Origin: Corynespora cassiicola
Taxonomy: Eukaryota; Ascomycota; Dothideomycetes; Pleosporales; Corynesporascaceae
Direction: 5' to 3'
NCBI GenBank assembly: GCA_022059125.1
Contig: JAEUWY010000020.1
Span: forward strand, 1,178,001-1,242,000
DNA: 64,000 bases
The notes beneath the pieces are model-generated. The model searched no databases. It had not been told where the DNA came from and was given only the letters and a program-made list of their open reading frames with translations. Below, piece by piece: positions 32,002-43,889 of this stretch. Positions within the stretch are counted from its first letter, which is position 1. Each line of letters starts with the position of its first letter. The position numbers were made by a program, and so were the translations under genes.

Positions 32002-34906
32002 ATGTCGGAGCCTGCGAAACTCCAGCAGCTTTCGGCCGCCCACTGTGTCCTGCTCGGTGTTCATTATGCGACTGAAGCCAACGTCGCCAGCCTGCGGGCA
32101 CTGACGGCACTACGCGACACGGATTTCGATCTTGAGCTAATTCTACAAATTCTCTTGACCTTTTTGCCCGAAAGCGCGGATCCGACCTCCTACGTGGAAT
32201 ACCTGGCCGAGGTTGCGTCCGACGGGCGCACACTAGGCGACGACCCCGCGGCATTGCTGGATACGTCAGCGGTGAACGAGCTTTCGGCTTCGCAAGCACG
32301 GAGACAGAGAAAACACCTGAGCTTCCTACCTCTAGCATATCCTCTATATCAAAATGAGACCGACCTCGACGCGCTCTCGCAATTCCTCATCCACCGATCC
32401 CACCGAATCGATACCGAAACTGGCCTGCTGGACCTGATCCCCCAGCTCGTAGTCCCCTTTCTCGATACTTCAGAAGAACTACGCACATGGTTCATATCGA
32501 CCGTCTTGCCTGTTCTCCGTCTCGGATACGAATACTATCCCCAGAATGCCACACCATCGCTCGACGCTTTCGCACGATTAAAGGGGAAGGGGGCGATTGA
32601 ATACCAACTTTCGAGCTTGAGGCGAGCTAGGGCGGAGGGAGCTGGTGTGGATAATGCTGCGAGAGATCTCAAGGGTGTCGTGGGGCCATGGATATGCGGG
32701 GCCAACGAGCGCAAACGAAGAAAGATTTCGGCTGCAGACCGCAGAGGGACAATCACAGAACAGCCCACAGGAGATGACGATTGGGAATCACTACTAGAAT
32801 GGTTAGTGCACACGTCGAGGGAGGACTTCTCGTTGATAACATCCGCTTTCAACGAATGGGACGGGCCTGAAGATTTGGACCTTGGAGGCTTCGAAGAAGG
32901 CCGCGACTATATTCCCGACGAACAACAGCGTCACTTGGAGGTCAGGTACGCACAGGCTGCTTTAGCCAGTATTTATCTCGTTGAAGATACTAGCACAGAG
33001 ACGCTGCAGACGGCACATTCTCTCCTGGTGCGATTGTGCAACCTCATGAGTCTAGACTCACCCCCAGACCTGGATATTGGCGTCGAATCCTTGCCGTCAT
33101 ACGACCTAACGACTCCTCTGGTGCAAGAGCCTACCACCACTATCCTCCAACCCGACCAGATTCTGCGGCCCGATAATGTATTGACAAAGCCGGATCGTTG
33201 GACCGTACGTGTTCTGGAACTTCTGCTCTTTTCTAGCTGCCTCCTTTCGAGTGTTCAATATCCCGTCTCTATACGAGACATCGCAAGATTATACTTTCGC
33301 AGTGATCCTGCTGAACAAATGTCCGTGCTACAAAAGATACTCCATCCACTAGCCACTGGCTCGAAAAGGGATGGGGAGCAGTGGAAAGCAATCCGATCAA
33401 AACTCCTTTGGCTTTGGAGTTGGGGCGCGACCAGTTTTGATGGCAACCGCTCTAACCAAGGAATTTTGGGGCTGGTTGATGGCAAGACCGTCGAGACAGA
33501 GATCTTGAGAGCGCTGCTTGAAAGTAATCACAACCAGCTTGCCACCAAAACCTATATTCAAGTATCATCAGAACAACCTCCCTTACCACTCTCTGATGTT
33601 GAAGACGTCATTACTACCTTCGTCATGCATCACTACGACAATGCAACCAACGGAAACCGTACAAGAGGAGGAATGAAGCGAGCTTCTGATGTGTTCAATG
33701 CGTTCAGCACTCACTTCCCGTCTTCAACCCGTTTCCAACGGATACGTGCCCTACTCTCTGCGACACATGCACTGTCATTCTATTCGTTGACACTTCAGCA
33801 TGGTGTCCCTTTCCAGCCCGTCAACATCAGAGTCAGTTCAGACCCTTTGGCACTCTTGCGTAGGCTCCTGGCCCAGAACAGTCGCAGCTATACGCACTTG
33901 GATGATCTCATCTCTATTGGTCAAAACCTAGTCATTTCAATGCCGTCAACCATCATGGATGACCAAACTGACACCTCGTTGCTGGATCCGGCAACAATAG
34001 AAAAGAAAAAGAGTATAGCCGAACGCCGAGTCATCGGCATGGCCATCGAAGCGGCTTTGGAAGAAGATGACTTCGAAACGGCATATTCCTACGTCGTGAA
34101 CCGACTCACTCCATCGTCGCCCCTAGATGTTTCCCCTGCAGCATCAAACTCATCTCATAGATATTCTTTTGGCTCCTACGATTCATCTAAGCAGGATGAA
34201 GATTCTGAAGACGTTGCGTGGAGGGCTGCACTCCAAGCTGGCCGGCACAACTCTTCGCCCGCTTCAATATCTTGGTCTCAGGCGGGAACCACCGCTCGAC
34301 CAGATCTTCGAAGACTCGAACAGCGCATGGAGCTCCTTTCTCAAGCTCTGCTCCTTGCGCCACCCCGCCACCTTGAGGAAGTTTTAGGTGTATGGCAACA
34401 GTGCGAGGCTGAGATGATGGCATTACTTACTGAAGAAACCGAGGCTGAACAGAGGTTCAACGATGCTGCCGATAGAAAACTGCCAGGAGCCTTTGCAAAC
34501 GAGACGGCGGCAGTACAGCCCCGCAGGGAAGTAGGCAGAGGCGCGGTGGAAGAAGCACCCATGGGACTGTTTGATGTTGCTCGTGGGGCTGCTGCTGCCT
34601 TCTCAAAGAGTGCTTTCCCCCTCCGGGGTGGAAGTCAGCCTGGGTCGAGGGTGGTGAGCACAGAGTACGACAATAGCCATGGGCGTGGGTCTATGGACAT
34701 GAGCGATTCGGGTAGCATGCATAGCGGTACCGATGACCGGGTCAGAAAGAGGGATATGGTTGCCAGTGCTGTGACCGGGGGTCTAGCGAGCGGCATTGGC
34801 TGGGTGCTCGGTAAGTCCCCTCATGGGGTTTCCATCCGAGACAGAATGGTGGTTTTACTGACATGCTCCAGGTGCTACCCCGAATCAGGATCATGACCGA
34901 CACTGA
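32002..34906 (+). CDS. SEC39: Sec39 domain protein, Dsl1 tethering complex subunit
   Basis: Exon 1 is 32002-34810 and exon 2 is 34872-34906 (intron GTAAGT...CTCCAG, 61 nt), giving 947 residues ending VLGATPNQDHDRH. The start at 32002 gives MSEPAKLQQLSAAHCVLLGVH, which begins the alpha-helical Sec39 domain at once; an ATG upstream in frame was not preferred. Helical repeats run through residues about 5-750, with SRDEDFxLIxxAFxxW-like and LLLFSSCLLSS segments typical of the family. In yeast, Sec39 with Dsl1 and Tip20 tethers COPI vesicles at the ER for Golgi-to-ER retrograde transport; the animal counterpart is NBAS. The C-terminal 100 residues are Gly/Ser-rich. Peripheral ER membrane protein. 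Confidence 0.9.
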
Positions 34907-35368
34907 TTGGCGTTAAGTAAAGTCTTCGAGCAGGATATACCATTGAGTTGATATAAATGAAGTTATCACACATGCAGTAAAACTGCGGAATCAACCTCGG
35001 AACATCCCGCGTGCGCATTCCCCTAACTTCCCAATTCAGCAGAAAATCTATCCGTGGAAAACTGTTCGATTTGAAACATTGACCACGTCAAGCATGTCTT
35101 TTCGCTAGTGTACGAACTGCTTACTGAAGGAGGCGAAAACAACGAAACCTTGTCAGCAACCCGCGGCTTACTACTTGCCCGATGCAGATTGCGCAGGTTC
35201 ATCCATGCTCCGTCTCGTATCTTGATAGGCCCCGCCATCAGCGTATTCGTCTAGACTAGTACCATCACCCCTCACTTGGCCATGCAAGAGATATCGAACA
35301 GCCTGGCATACATATACAGGAAAGGATTCCCAGACATTGTTTTCATGGTATCTGATCTGCAAGACATG

Positions 35369-36323
35369 ATGGGGTCTATCGAGATTGACCTGCCAACGAA
35401 GCGAATCTTTCTAGTCGACGCCCCACGAACATGTTCGCAGCTGTTCAACAAGATTTTCCAGGAGCATCCTCAGCTCGTCCAAATCTTTCATCCGATGATT
35501 TGCGCCATGTACGGGTCTGATAGGATCAACTTAGATTTTAAGCACTGCGAAGAAGCAGATCAGGCTGGGAAAGAGTTGGCGAGACTGGTTGGCATTGATG
35601 ATACATATACAGTTGGCGCGGCAAAGTTGGAGCAGCAAATAATTGACGTCGAGAAGCAGGTAAAGGCTCAAAAATTTGTCCGTGAAGTCGAATGCTGACG
35701 TGATGACGATAAGGGCAAAGTTGCTTGGGTCAAGGACCATACATGCTGTCACATCGAACGATCCCTTGCCCTGCAGATCGTTAAGACACCGTTCCCTCTT
35801 CCGGCCACACCGGTGATTCTGAACCCAACGACTTTCTCCGATGCTTTATTCGAGTCGTTCACGCCTATAATCCTTATCCGACACCCACTCTTAGTACTGC
35901 GCTCTTACTACCTCAACCAGCATCCAGTTTTCAGACTTGAACCCACAGACGAAGACTTCAAATTCGGCACAACGTTGCAATTTTCCAAACTGTGGTTTGA
36001 CGCGAAGCGCGAAGCCACTGGACAGATTCCGATAGTCGTCGACGCCGAGGATGTAGTGTACGACACCGAGCGCACTGTGTCGAGGCTATGTAAGCGACTC
36101 GGAATCGCAGAGGATGGTGTACAATTTAGTTGGGCGCCAGTACCGATGGATCAGCGGCCGAAAGACCCCATTATGCAGGGATTCTTCAAAGACATCTTGG
36201 ATAGTTCAGGCATTATGCGAGCAGAGAAGGTATGTGATTTTGCATGCGTGGATGCTGCGATCTAACAAGCAGACCCAGCCTGCTGAAAAGACTCTCGATG
36301 TCGACGAAACGCTCGACAGGTGA
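35369..36323 (+). CDS. Sulfotransferase-like P-loop protein, C-terminus cut by an in-frame TGA
   Basis: Exons are 35369-35659, 35714-36229 and 36273-36323. Introns: 54 nt (GTAAAG, GCTGAC, ATAAG) and 43 nt (GTATGT, CTAAC, AGCAG). The start MGSIEIDLP fits fungal relatives; an in-frame ATG at 35282 is the alternative. The 5' phosphosulfate loop equivalent is FLVDAPRTCSQLF (residues 14-26), and the 3' phosphate motif is RHPLLVLRS (Arg152, Ser160), with the spacing of PAPS-dependent sulfotransferases. The encoded protein stops at TGA 36321-36323 after LDVDETLDR (285 residues). The same frame continues for 36 codons (KSEFG...MPIYEYLRSF) to TGA at 36432, and these match the usual C-terminus of the family. 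The stop falls where relatives have Trp, so a TGG-to-TGA change is likely. It may be a recent pseudogene. Confidence 0.7.
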
Positions 36324-36530
36324 AAGTCTGAGTTTGGACAGGACACGGGGAGTACTCTGGGAAAGCGGGTGCGGGATGAAATGCCTATCTACGAGTACTT
36401 GAGAAGCTTCCGTATGATGTCTATGTCTGAATGATTGACATTTGCACGATCCTCTTGGTCCAACATCTAAATGAATTACACGGGTATCACATACATGTAC
36501 AAAAGAAATGAAATGAAAGAGAACCAGCAG

Positions 36531-37868
36531 TCACTGACTGAGCTTAATGAAAACCTCCGCAAAATCACTGTCCCGCTTCACCGCAGGAAGCTCCTTGTCC
36601 CAATACTGCCTCCTGAGACTCTGATTCACCTTTACATCTTTCGGTGGCACTGGAGGCGGGATCTCACCCATCTCCTCATCTTTGAGACTCTTCTTCGACA
36701 AAGAAGATGATCCGGGTGAGTACGCCCTCGGTGAAGCTGCTACCTCAAGAACGCTCCTCTTCCAAACCTTCCTGTTTGGCTTACTTGATCCTTTGCTGAG
36801 CGCCTCCCGTGTGCGATGTCGCGTTGAGCTGCTGATCAACGGCCTCAATGTGGGAAGGCATGCGCACAGAATTCCGACGTTGATCTCAATCATGGACCAT
36901 AGGTTTATGGGCAAAGCGTCAAAGAACGGGTCTTTCGATACGGTGAATTGGCGCAGGAACTGGAGTCGGACGATGGAAGCGATCATGCTGAATGCGCCGA
37001 GGCCGAAGACGAAGAGTAGGGCGAGCTTCTCGTTCTTGGGGCGCGGGATCGAGAGGAAGTATTTGATGGGGAGGGCGAGGATCCAGGCGTCCATGAGGAC
37101 GTGGTAGACGGATGTCACTGAGTCGGGTTAGAAAGGTGTATTTATGGATGTTTATGGACTGAGTGCCTGACGACGTACTGAAAAAGAAGAGGTTCGCGTT
37201 GATGCACGTGCCTTCAACAGTGCCTGCGAAGTCCCACAGTTTGTGCAGAGGTCGGCATTGGCCTACGACGACGCAAATTACAATGAATTGGTAGGTTACC
37301 AAAAGGCAAATTGTGCCTTGACAGATGAGCTTGAAGCGTCTCGACACAGCTTTGCAAAGTTATTAGCTGGGATAGCGTAGCAGCGAATGAGGATTGCCTA
37401 CCAAATCGAAGGTAAATCATTAAAATGGAGATCTTGATCAAGGTAACAGTCGTCTTGTACAGAATGATGGCAGCGAGCACCATCTTGAGATTGCTCTTCA
37501 TTTCAGCCAACGTCAATGAAGAGCCGCTGAACCCGAATTTGAACCCTTTCGAGCCTGCGATGAGAGTAAAAAGGTATACCAGCGTAAGAAACTTCTGACG
37601 GTTAGCATAATTACTCTCAAGAACACGAGACCCACTCACTGCCGCTGCCGTTATTGTCCAGTCCTCTTTGCCCATGTTTCTGACCACAAAACCGCGGGTG
37701 TATATTCGCATGCCAACAAAAGTCACTGGTGCATATTAGAACAGACATCAAGGCGGTAGTACCACCGCAGAACTTACTGCCAACCATGGTCATGACGACC
37801 GACACTCCAATCAAGACATCTTGCCTATTCTGCTCTTCCCCTTGGACATGAAAGATAGGCTCCGCCAT
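36531..37868 (-). CDS. Fung_rhodopsin (PTH11-like) seven-helix membrane protein 1
   Basis: Five exons: 37868-37778, 37725-37640, 37594-37402, 37349-37179 and 37117-36531. Introns are 45-61 nt with good donors and acceptors, giving 375 residues. The family is the fungal rhodopsin-like domain (PF20684), relatives of the Magnaporthe Pth11 class, a putative GPCR group. Evidence: seven hydrophobic segments, RIYTRGFVVRNMGKEDW after TM1 (the family motif RxxxR..G.DDW), a C-x-PLHKLWD segment after TM4 (QCRPLHKLWD) and TCINANLFF before TM5. The C-terminal tail is charged and Ser/Pro-rich with PPPVPPK, a possible SH3 ligand. It lacks the N-terminal CFEM domain found in some PTH11 proteins. The ligand is unknown. 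Its 3' end faces the sulfotransferase-like gene. Confidence 0.85.
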
Positions 37869-39685
37869 CTCTCACTCTAAAAGAAAGTAACAATAATGCA
37901 GGTAGTCAAGCTACGCCCGCACAAGAAACCAAGAATCTCCTTCCAGCATGGGCCCAGCCATTACCCACTTCGAAACCAGACAGCAAACAAGCCGCAGTAT
38001 ATACGCCTTTGCTATGGACGGATTCCAGCCCAACGACAATGGCACAGCGCTGCAACCTCCCTATGAGTTCATCGCCGGAGAGGGGAAGGGTGTGCGGCCC
38101 TGGATACGCCACCTCCCCTATACACTAGTCGAAACGCAATCGCGCAGATGGTGTTACGCTGCCACATGGGTCAATCACAAACGCAACGTCCGTCGGCTGC
38201 GGGTGACGGGCGCGGCCCCGGGTCTGATCGCGAGTGACCGAATGCTGGTTTGGGAAAATGGGTGCCGCCGTCGTTCGCAGGGTGCAACGTTAGTGGAGAC
38301 GCAGGTGAGGACCTGTCTGGCAGGGGAGGATGCGCGGGGCTTGGACCATTATCGTGACGGTTCAAACGGTTGATGTTTTCTTGGCTAGTTGGTAGGAAGG
38401 GGTGGGGTGGGGGGTACGAGAAACGTGGAAAGGGTGGGTTTGGTGGGGCCTTAGGGCCGGCATACCCGTGTGATGCTTCCAGGTACATCATGTCATGTTA
38501 CTGGTGGCTCCAGTGTTGTGTTGCCTCTAGAGACTCGCTTTGGGACTTTGATGTCATCATGTTCATACCAGGCGCAGATGTGCGCTGCGATTTTCGGTGC
38601 TAGCGGATGTACCGGCGCGGGCTGGAACTTCAAGCTTCGTCTCCACATGAGAACCCCCGAACTACCAAATGGTCTTCTGTGACATTTTTGACAGGTTCTA
38701 ATTCCAGAATACGAGTTTGGCACGTGGGAGGGTAGTGCCTGAGGCTGTTGCTGTAGGAGATACGTTTCAGTTGCATGCGAACGACGCCTTGGCGTAGCAA
38801 AATCAACTAGAAACGCGGCGCAGTCGCGCACCGCGAGCGGAACAAGTGCGCCCAATTTTTCGAGAGAGCTATCATGTAAAAGTTGCATTAATTGGTAGCG
38901 AATAAACGCGGTCGGGGTGGAACTGCCACCAGAGAGGTGGAGGAGTCCCAATGTTGCGATGACACCCGAGCGACCAGAATAGTATAAAGCCTGACTGCAG
39001 ACCCAAAATTGCAACAGGTATATGTGGCAATGCTAGATGACTGCAGGAGACGAGACAAGAGCCTCGTGTTCCTTAAGTCCTATCGTGTGAACACTCATCA
39101 AAATTGATACATGAAGTAGCCGTCCAAATGCTTAGGGTGGAAGCACTCGTCAATGCGTTCGGTTAACCTCGAAAATATTTCATGATCGATTCCAGACTCC
39201 GGACTTGACATCTTACGGAAAATCAATGCAACGATTTAAATGCTAATGTGACTAATAGCTAGTGCATCACCATATCAGGATTGATGCGCGGGGTTCGGCA
39301 GGCACAGGCTCTGGCGTTCGCTACCAAAAAGTAAGCATGCGACGACGTCGATCGTGGCGGCATCATCAAGCATTACATGGGCTTCTTTTTCACGATTCAA
39401 CTGGGAAAAAGAAGCTATACTCTCCTCTCATTCATTTTTGTGAAGCTAAAAGCCACGTGGAACGGCAAGGTAAAGAGTGATACTCGGATCATTGGTCGCT
39501 GTTACTTGCTGCGTTTTTTTTCTCTCGTCGCCTGGTGGCAAGCAGGGATGATAACGAATCTTATTATGTACTATTAACGCCTATGGCTACTGTATTTTCC
39601 ATGATTTACAAGCCTGAGACAAAGGGTGCAGTGGACTTTGTGGTGGAATAGACATTATTACTCTGCCATCTTCACATGGCGATCT
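37869..39685. other. 1.8 kb intergenic stretch, no supportable gene
   Basis: Open frames at 37948-38373 (plus) and 39014-38493 (minus) lack domains and good start context and are not called. A GTATAAAG motif near 38980 has no gene behind it. The right end is the 3' flank of the alpha-galactosidase gene. Confidence 0.5.
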
Positions 39686-42008
39686 TCATTGCTTCTCCAA
39701 CCAGACAAGCTTGCTCTTGTAGTCACCCCTCTCCCACGGAACATTGATACCCGCATTCATGTAAGTCGCACCACTGTAAGTCCCATTGTCAAGGCTGTTG
39801 AAGTACCTCGCCTGGGGGTCTAGACCCTGAAGCTTGAGCGGAGGAGAGGCCGGCTTGATCTTGTACAACTGTTGGAATGCAAACAACACAGCCTCGCTAC
39901 CATCGGCAGACACGAATTGGACGGCAGGCCAGTTGCTGGATTGCGGGTGGGCAATGCGATAGAAATCTCCCGTAATAACAATGGGGTTGACCCTGTGGGC
40001 TTCCTCCATGATGGCGGGAATGGCAGAAGCCTCCTCCTCGCTAAGCTCTTCAGGGTTGAGCTCAAGACCGAACGAGCCGCACATCAGAGCAACGTGAGCA
40101 CGGTATTCCATGGATGTGTTACGGCGGGTCAGGCCATTGGGGACGGCAGAGACGTGGCAACCCATAGCAGAGGGTGGGTAGACAAGTGATGTTCCCAGCT
40201 GGATGGTCAGCCTATCTGCGGCATCCGTGTTGTCCGAAGTCCAAGTCTGTGGCCAATAGTGCATCAGACCGGCATCAAAGCGGCCACCACCGGAAGCGCA
40301 GCCCTCCCAAAGAACCTCGGGGTACTTGGTGGTCAAGGTATCGATGACGTGATACAGACCAAGGATGTAGTTGTAGCTGTCGGAAGGCTGCGCAAGCTCG
40401 TGCATGCCTCTGTTGTTGTCCCACTTGACATAGCCAATGTTTCCTGAATCGAGAATTCCGGAGACGGTGTTGATGACAAACTCCTGGACTTCCGGCAGGC
40501 CCAGGTTGAGCACCAACTGGTTCCTGGTGAGAGTTCTGGCGTGCTTTCCTGCATGAAGAACCCAGTCAGGATACTCTTTGTACATGGTCGAGTTGGGGTT
40601 GATCATTTCAGGCTCAACCCAGATACCAAACCTCATAGGCTCGGTGGAGTTCAACACATTCATGCTCGTGACCTGCTCAATGTACGGACCCAATCCGTTG
40701 GGGAACTTGGCTGGGTTAGGTGTCCAGTCTCCCAGGCCGAGAGTGTCGTTGTTACGAGGGTACTCAATTCCAAACCATCCGTCATCCATCACCTGTTTTC
40801 ATGTTAGCAACTGTGACTGAATTGACCGTTATTGACTTACGAAAAGCTCAATGCCAAGCTCTTCCGCCTCTCCCGCAAGCTTGACCAGCGAGGTTTCGTT
40901 GATGTTGAAGCTCAAACCTTCCCAAGAGTTGAGCAGAATGGGGCGAACTTGATCCGTCCAGTTGGAGCGGGAAAGATGATTGCGGTACAAGTCGTGGAAA
41001 GACCTTGACATGCCACCAATTCCATTTGAAGAATAGACTGCAACAGCTTCCGGTGACTGGAATGTATCTCCAGGAGCCACCTTGAGCTTAGTGTGCAAGG
41101 AATTGAGTCCAAGCAGAACGCGAACGTAGCCATTGGAAAACCTTTCTGCAGTGGCCTCGAAGCTGCCAGTCCAGATCAGGTTGAAACCCCAGGCTTCACC
41201 GGTGCTCTCGGTGGTCGTCGGCGAGACCAAAGAGAAGAAGGGGTTATGAAGGTGCGATGCAAATCCTTCGGTGCTGCGGAAAGTGGTCTCTCCAAAGTCA
41301 ATCTTTCGCTTGACAGTCTGGAACTCGTGGGACCAATCACCGTGGGGCTCAATCATCTCAAGATCCAGGTTGGGGAAGTCAGTGCTAAAGCTTGCTGCTT
41401 TCTCAATGACAATGTCGCCGGATCCATTGTTGGTGATGCTGAAGCTCCTCGCTACCGCGTTGTACTGAGGAAAGATGGAGTAGTGCAATGCTGCAGAGAC
41501 ATCGGAAACATTGTCGTACAGCTGGACAATCAAGGTGGTGACGTCGCCATCTTCTCCGTAGGTAGCTGGAAGCCCAGGCAGCGACGGCTTTCCCTGGACA
41601 ATCTCATGAGACTTGTAAAGCAGAGCAGTCACAGTGTCGCCGTCGGAGTGCTCAATGTGGATAGCAGGTAGGCGAAAGTCACTGCGCCCAACATCTGGGA
41701 ATTCCCGGCGGAAATTGGCCAAACCATCATGCCAGCCCCACGGAAGGATGGAAGCTGGCGGAATGAAATCGGTGGTCGGCCCTCCAAAATGGTCCGAGAC
41801 TAGCTCACCAGTCTCAGTGTCGACGTGGAAGAGGTAGGACACGCCGTCACCGGACAGGGTGAAGTTTGTTCCAGCTGCCGTAATTGCTGCAGAATCGTGT
41901 AAGTTTCGGCCAAATGCACATGGGGGGGACAAATGTAGACATACCATCTTGAGCAGCGACCATACCTGCCAAGAAAGCAGGTATCCAAGATCTCTGGATG
42001 AAGCCCAT
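39686..42008 (-). CDS. Secreted alpha-galactosidase, glycoside hydrolase family 36 (AglC-like)
   Basis: Three exons: 42008-41945, 41886-40841 and 40792-39686. Introns are 58 nt (GTATGT...TGCAG) and 48 nt (GTAAGT...AACAG), giving 738 residues, the usual length of fungal GH36 enzymes. The signal peptide is MGFIQRSWIPAFLAGMVAA. The beta-sandwich N-domain runs to about residue 340. The barrel begins with VMDDGWFGIEYPRNND. The nucleophile is Asp495 in KWDNNR, and the acid/base is Asp557 in TSDNTDAADR. GIWVEPEMIN and WEGCASGGGRFD are also diagnostic. It releases alpha-1,6-galactose from raffinose-type sugars and galactomannan, outside the cell. Several NxS/T sites suggest N-glycosylation. A GCGGGG hexamer near 42137 upstream fits a CreA site (inference). 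Confidence 0.93.
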
Positions 42009-43088
42009 GATGAATCAGGTCCGTAGAATACATCGTGGAACGTTCAAGGAGCTATCCAATATATGTACTTTTGATGATAGAACATGAGGCTATTCCACAA
42101 CATTTACCAGGTTCCGTCGATCGTGAGGGGAAGTGGAGAAGCGGGGACTAGAAGCTTGACGGTAGCCTCGGTGTGACTTTCGGAAAATCATCTCACTGGC
42201 GGGATGGCGGAAAGGCTACCGCTTGCGGTTTAGAAGAACGTTGAGCAGGTACACAAATCTGGTGAGATTTATGAAGCACTGCTAGTTTTGGTACTGACAG
42301 CGACCATACACTAGGTAAGAGCCTTGGAATCGATGCACCTTCGCCTTCTCCCTTGTAGCTGCAGACGGATACATACAAACCGCGCTCTTGGCACTGTATC
42401 TATGTGCAAACTTTTCGTTGAAATCCAAGGATTAGCGGTCTGCTGGGCCGACTTCGTTCCTGAAAGTTATGATAGTCCGACAAGAAGCAATGCAATGAGG
42501 TGTTTTCCGGTGCTAGACCGCAGTATGGCCGGATGTTCGGCGTTGAACGGTAACGCCTAGAAGTACCCATGTGCGCCTATGCGGCATGCTTCAGAACCGT
42601 CAGGTTCCCAGAGGTCCAACAAAACCAACAACGGCCCGTCCCAAGGTCAGGCAACAGAAAATTGAGATGTGAAAAACCAATGATATCATAACAAGGCGGT
42701 TGTACGGACCGCGACGGCCAGACGAGAAGCTTGATGAGCTTGGGAAGCTTACCCCTGCCACCTCTTTGCGCCTGGGCACAATTGCCTCGTGTTCTCGTTG
42801 TGCAATCTCACCTCATGGTGGCTGGAATAAAATTTCGCATCATGTGAACAGCCGTGCGCGCCGTAGCCTCGGGGATTGAGTTGAGAAGGCTAGAGTCTTG
42901 ACAAATGGCCGCGGCATCCCCTCCACCCGTTTCTTATCGATAGGGACCGCGCGTCTCGCATTCCATCTCGTCGATGCGAGATCAGGCGACAGCGCGATTC
43001 TTTTGCAGCCCTACAATGACGCTTATCAGTGATTTCTCGCCCGCTTGAGCAGTGATTTCCGCTCTTATCTCATCTGAATCTCTCCACG
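42009..43088. other. Divergent promoter region of alpha-galactosidase and RibD-like gene
   Basis: About 1.1 kb with no gene. It should contain the control elements of the minus-strand alpha-galactosidase and the plus-strand reductase. CATATATTGG on the minus strand near 42055 is a weak TATA candidate. Confidence 0.5.
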
Positions 43089-43631
43089 ATGCGCTGCCTG
43101 CGCTATAACGTTGCATCGACCCTCGATGGCTTCATCGCTTCGTTTGACGGCACGACTGACTGGATCGTGGATGATTCGACCATAGATTTCACGACTCTTT
43201 ATGCGTCTTTCTCGACTTTTGTCATGGGCCGCAAAACTTGGGAGACTTTGCTTGCGTACGGCGACCAGAACCCTCTCCGGGAAAAGCCCCGCGACGCCAT
43301 CGTTGTATTTAGCCGCACCATGAGCCCAGAGCAGCACCGAGACATTACCGTCATCAGTGGCGACATTGTCGAGTACATGGAAGCGCTGAAAAAATGTGAT
43401 GAGGACGGCACCAAAGACATTTGGCTCTATGGAGGCGGACAGGTGGCTAGCTGCCTTCTGGATGCAAGATTAGTTGATACGGTTGAAGTGGCCATCATGC
43501 CAGTGTTAATCGGAGATGGAATTCGATTGGTTGAAAAGGGTACGAAAAACCATTGGAAGTTACAACTGCAATCAGTGGAAAAGCTGGAAAAGAGTAGCAT
43601 TTTGATGTCCAAATATCGTGTTCTCTACTGA
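43089..43631 (+). CDS. RibD C-terminal / dihydrofolate-reductase-like protein
   Basis: One exon, 180 residues. The start MRCLRYNVASTLDGFIA is the first strand and helix of the RibD_C/DHFR-like fold. FVMGRKTWETLL is the NADPH-binding helix seen in bacterial YyaP/YwjB-type proteins, IVVFSRTM is the next strand, and DIWLYGGGQVASCLLDARLVD is the second cofactor motif (GGG-x6-L). The C-terminal PVLIGDGIRLVE is also typical. The family reduces pteridine- or pyrimidine-like compounds; the actual substrate here is unknown, and it is not the riboflavin pathway deaminase-reductase fusion because the deaminase domain is missing. Absence of introns and similarity in layout to short bacterial proteins raise the possibility of horizontal gain, but this cannot be decided by eye. 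Cytosolic. Confidence 0.85.
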   Translation: MRCLRYNVASTLDGFIASFDGTTDWIVDDSTIDFTTLYASFSTFVMGRKTWETLLAYGDQNPLREKPRDAIVVFSRTMSPEQHRDITVISGDIVEYMEALKKCDEDGTKDIWLYGGGQVASCLLDARLVDTVEVAIMPVLIGDGIRLVEKGTKNHWKLQLQSVEKLEKSSILMSKYRVLY

Positions 43632-43797
43632 CTTCGGCGGCTGTTCTCCCGAGAGTCCACGGTCCAACGGTCACATCGAGCTAGCTGTCCCGCAAAATCC
43701 GGGGCTCCGCACTTCTAGATCTTGAAGTTCAACCGGGTGTGCGACGAAATGACGCCGAGGACATATTGAACTTCCGGTAGAGCGATGCTCCCTGGGG

Positions 43798-43806
43798 TAT
43801 ATAAAT
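43798..43806 (+). promoter_or_regulatory. TATA box of the CE12 esterase gene
   Basis: TATATAAAT lies 84 bases before the start codon at 43890, followed by an A/T-rich leader that ends TTTTGTCCAATC before the ATG. Position and sequence are good for a strongly regulated fungal gene. Confidence 0.7.
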
Positions 43807-43889
43807 TACTGTCACTTGGCACCCAGCGTCCCGGATCTGTCAACCAGGTTTTGTTTTGCATTTTACAAATATTTTAATTTTGTCCAATC

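Noticed and set aside
37948..38373. 141-codon plus-strand frame
   Set aside because: No family resemblance and no supporting structure; lies in an intergenic region.
38493..39014. 173-codon minus-strand frame
   Set aside because: No ATG at its head, unconvincing composition, no homology pattern recognised.
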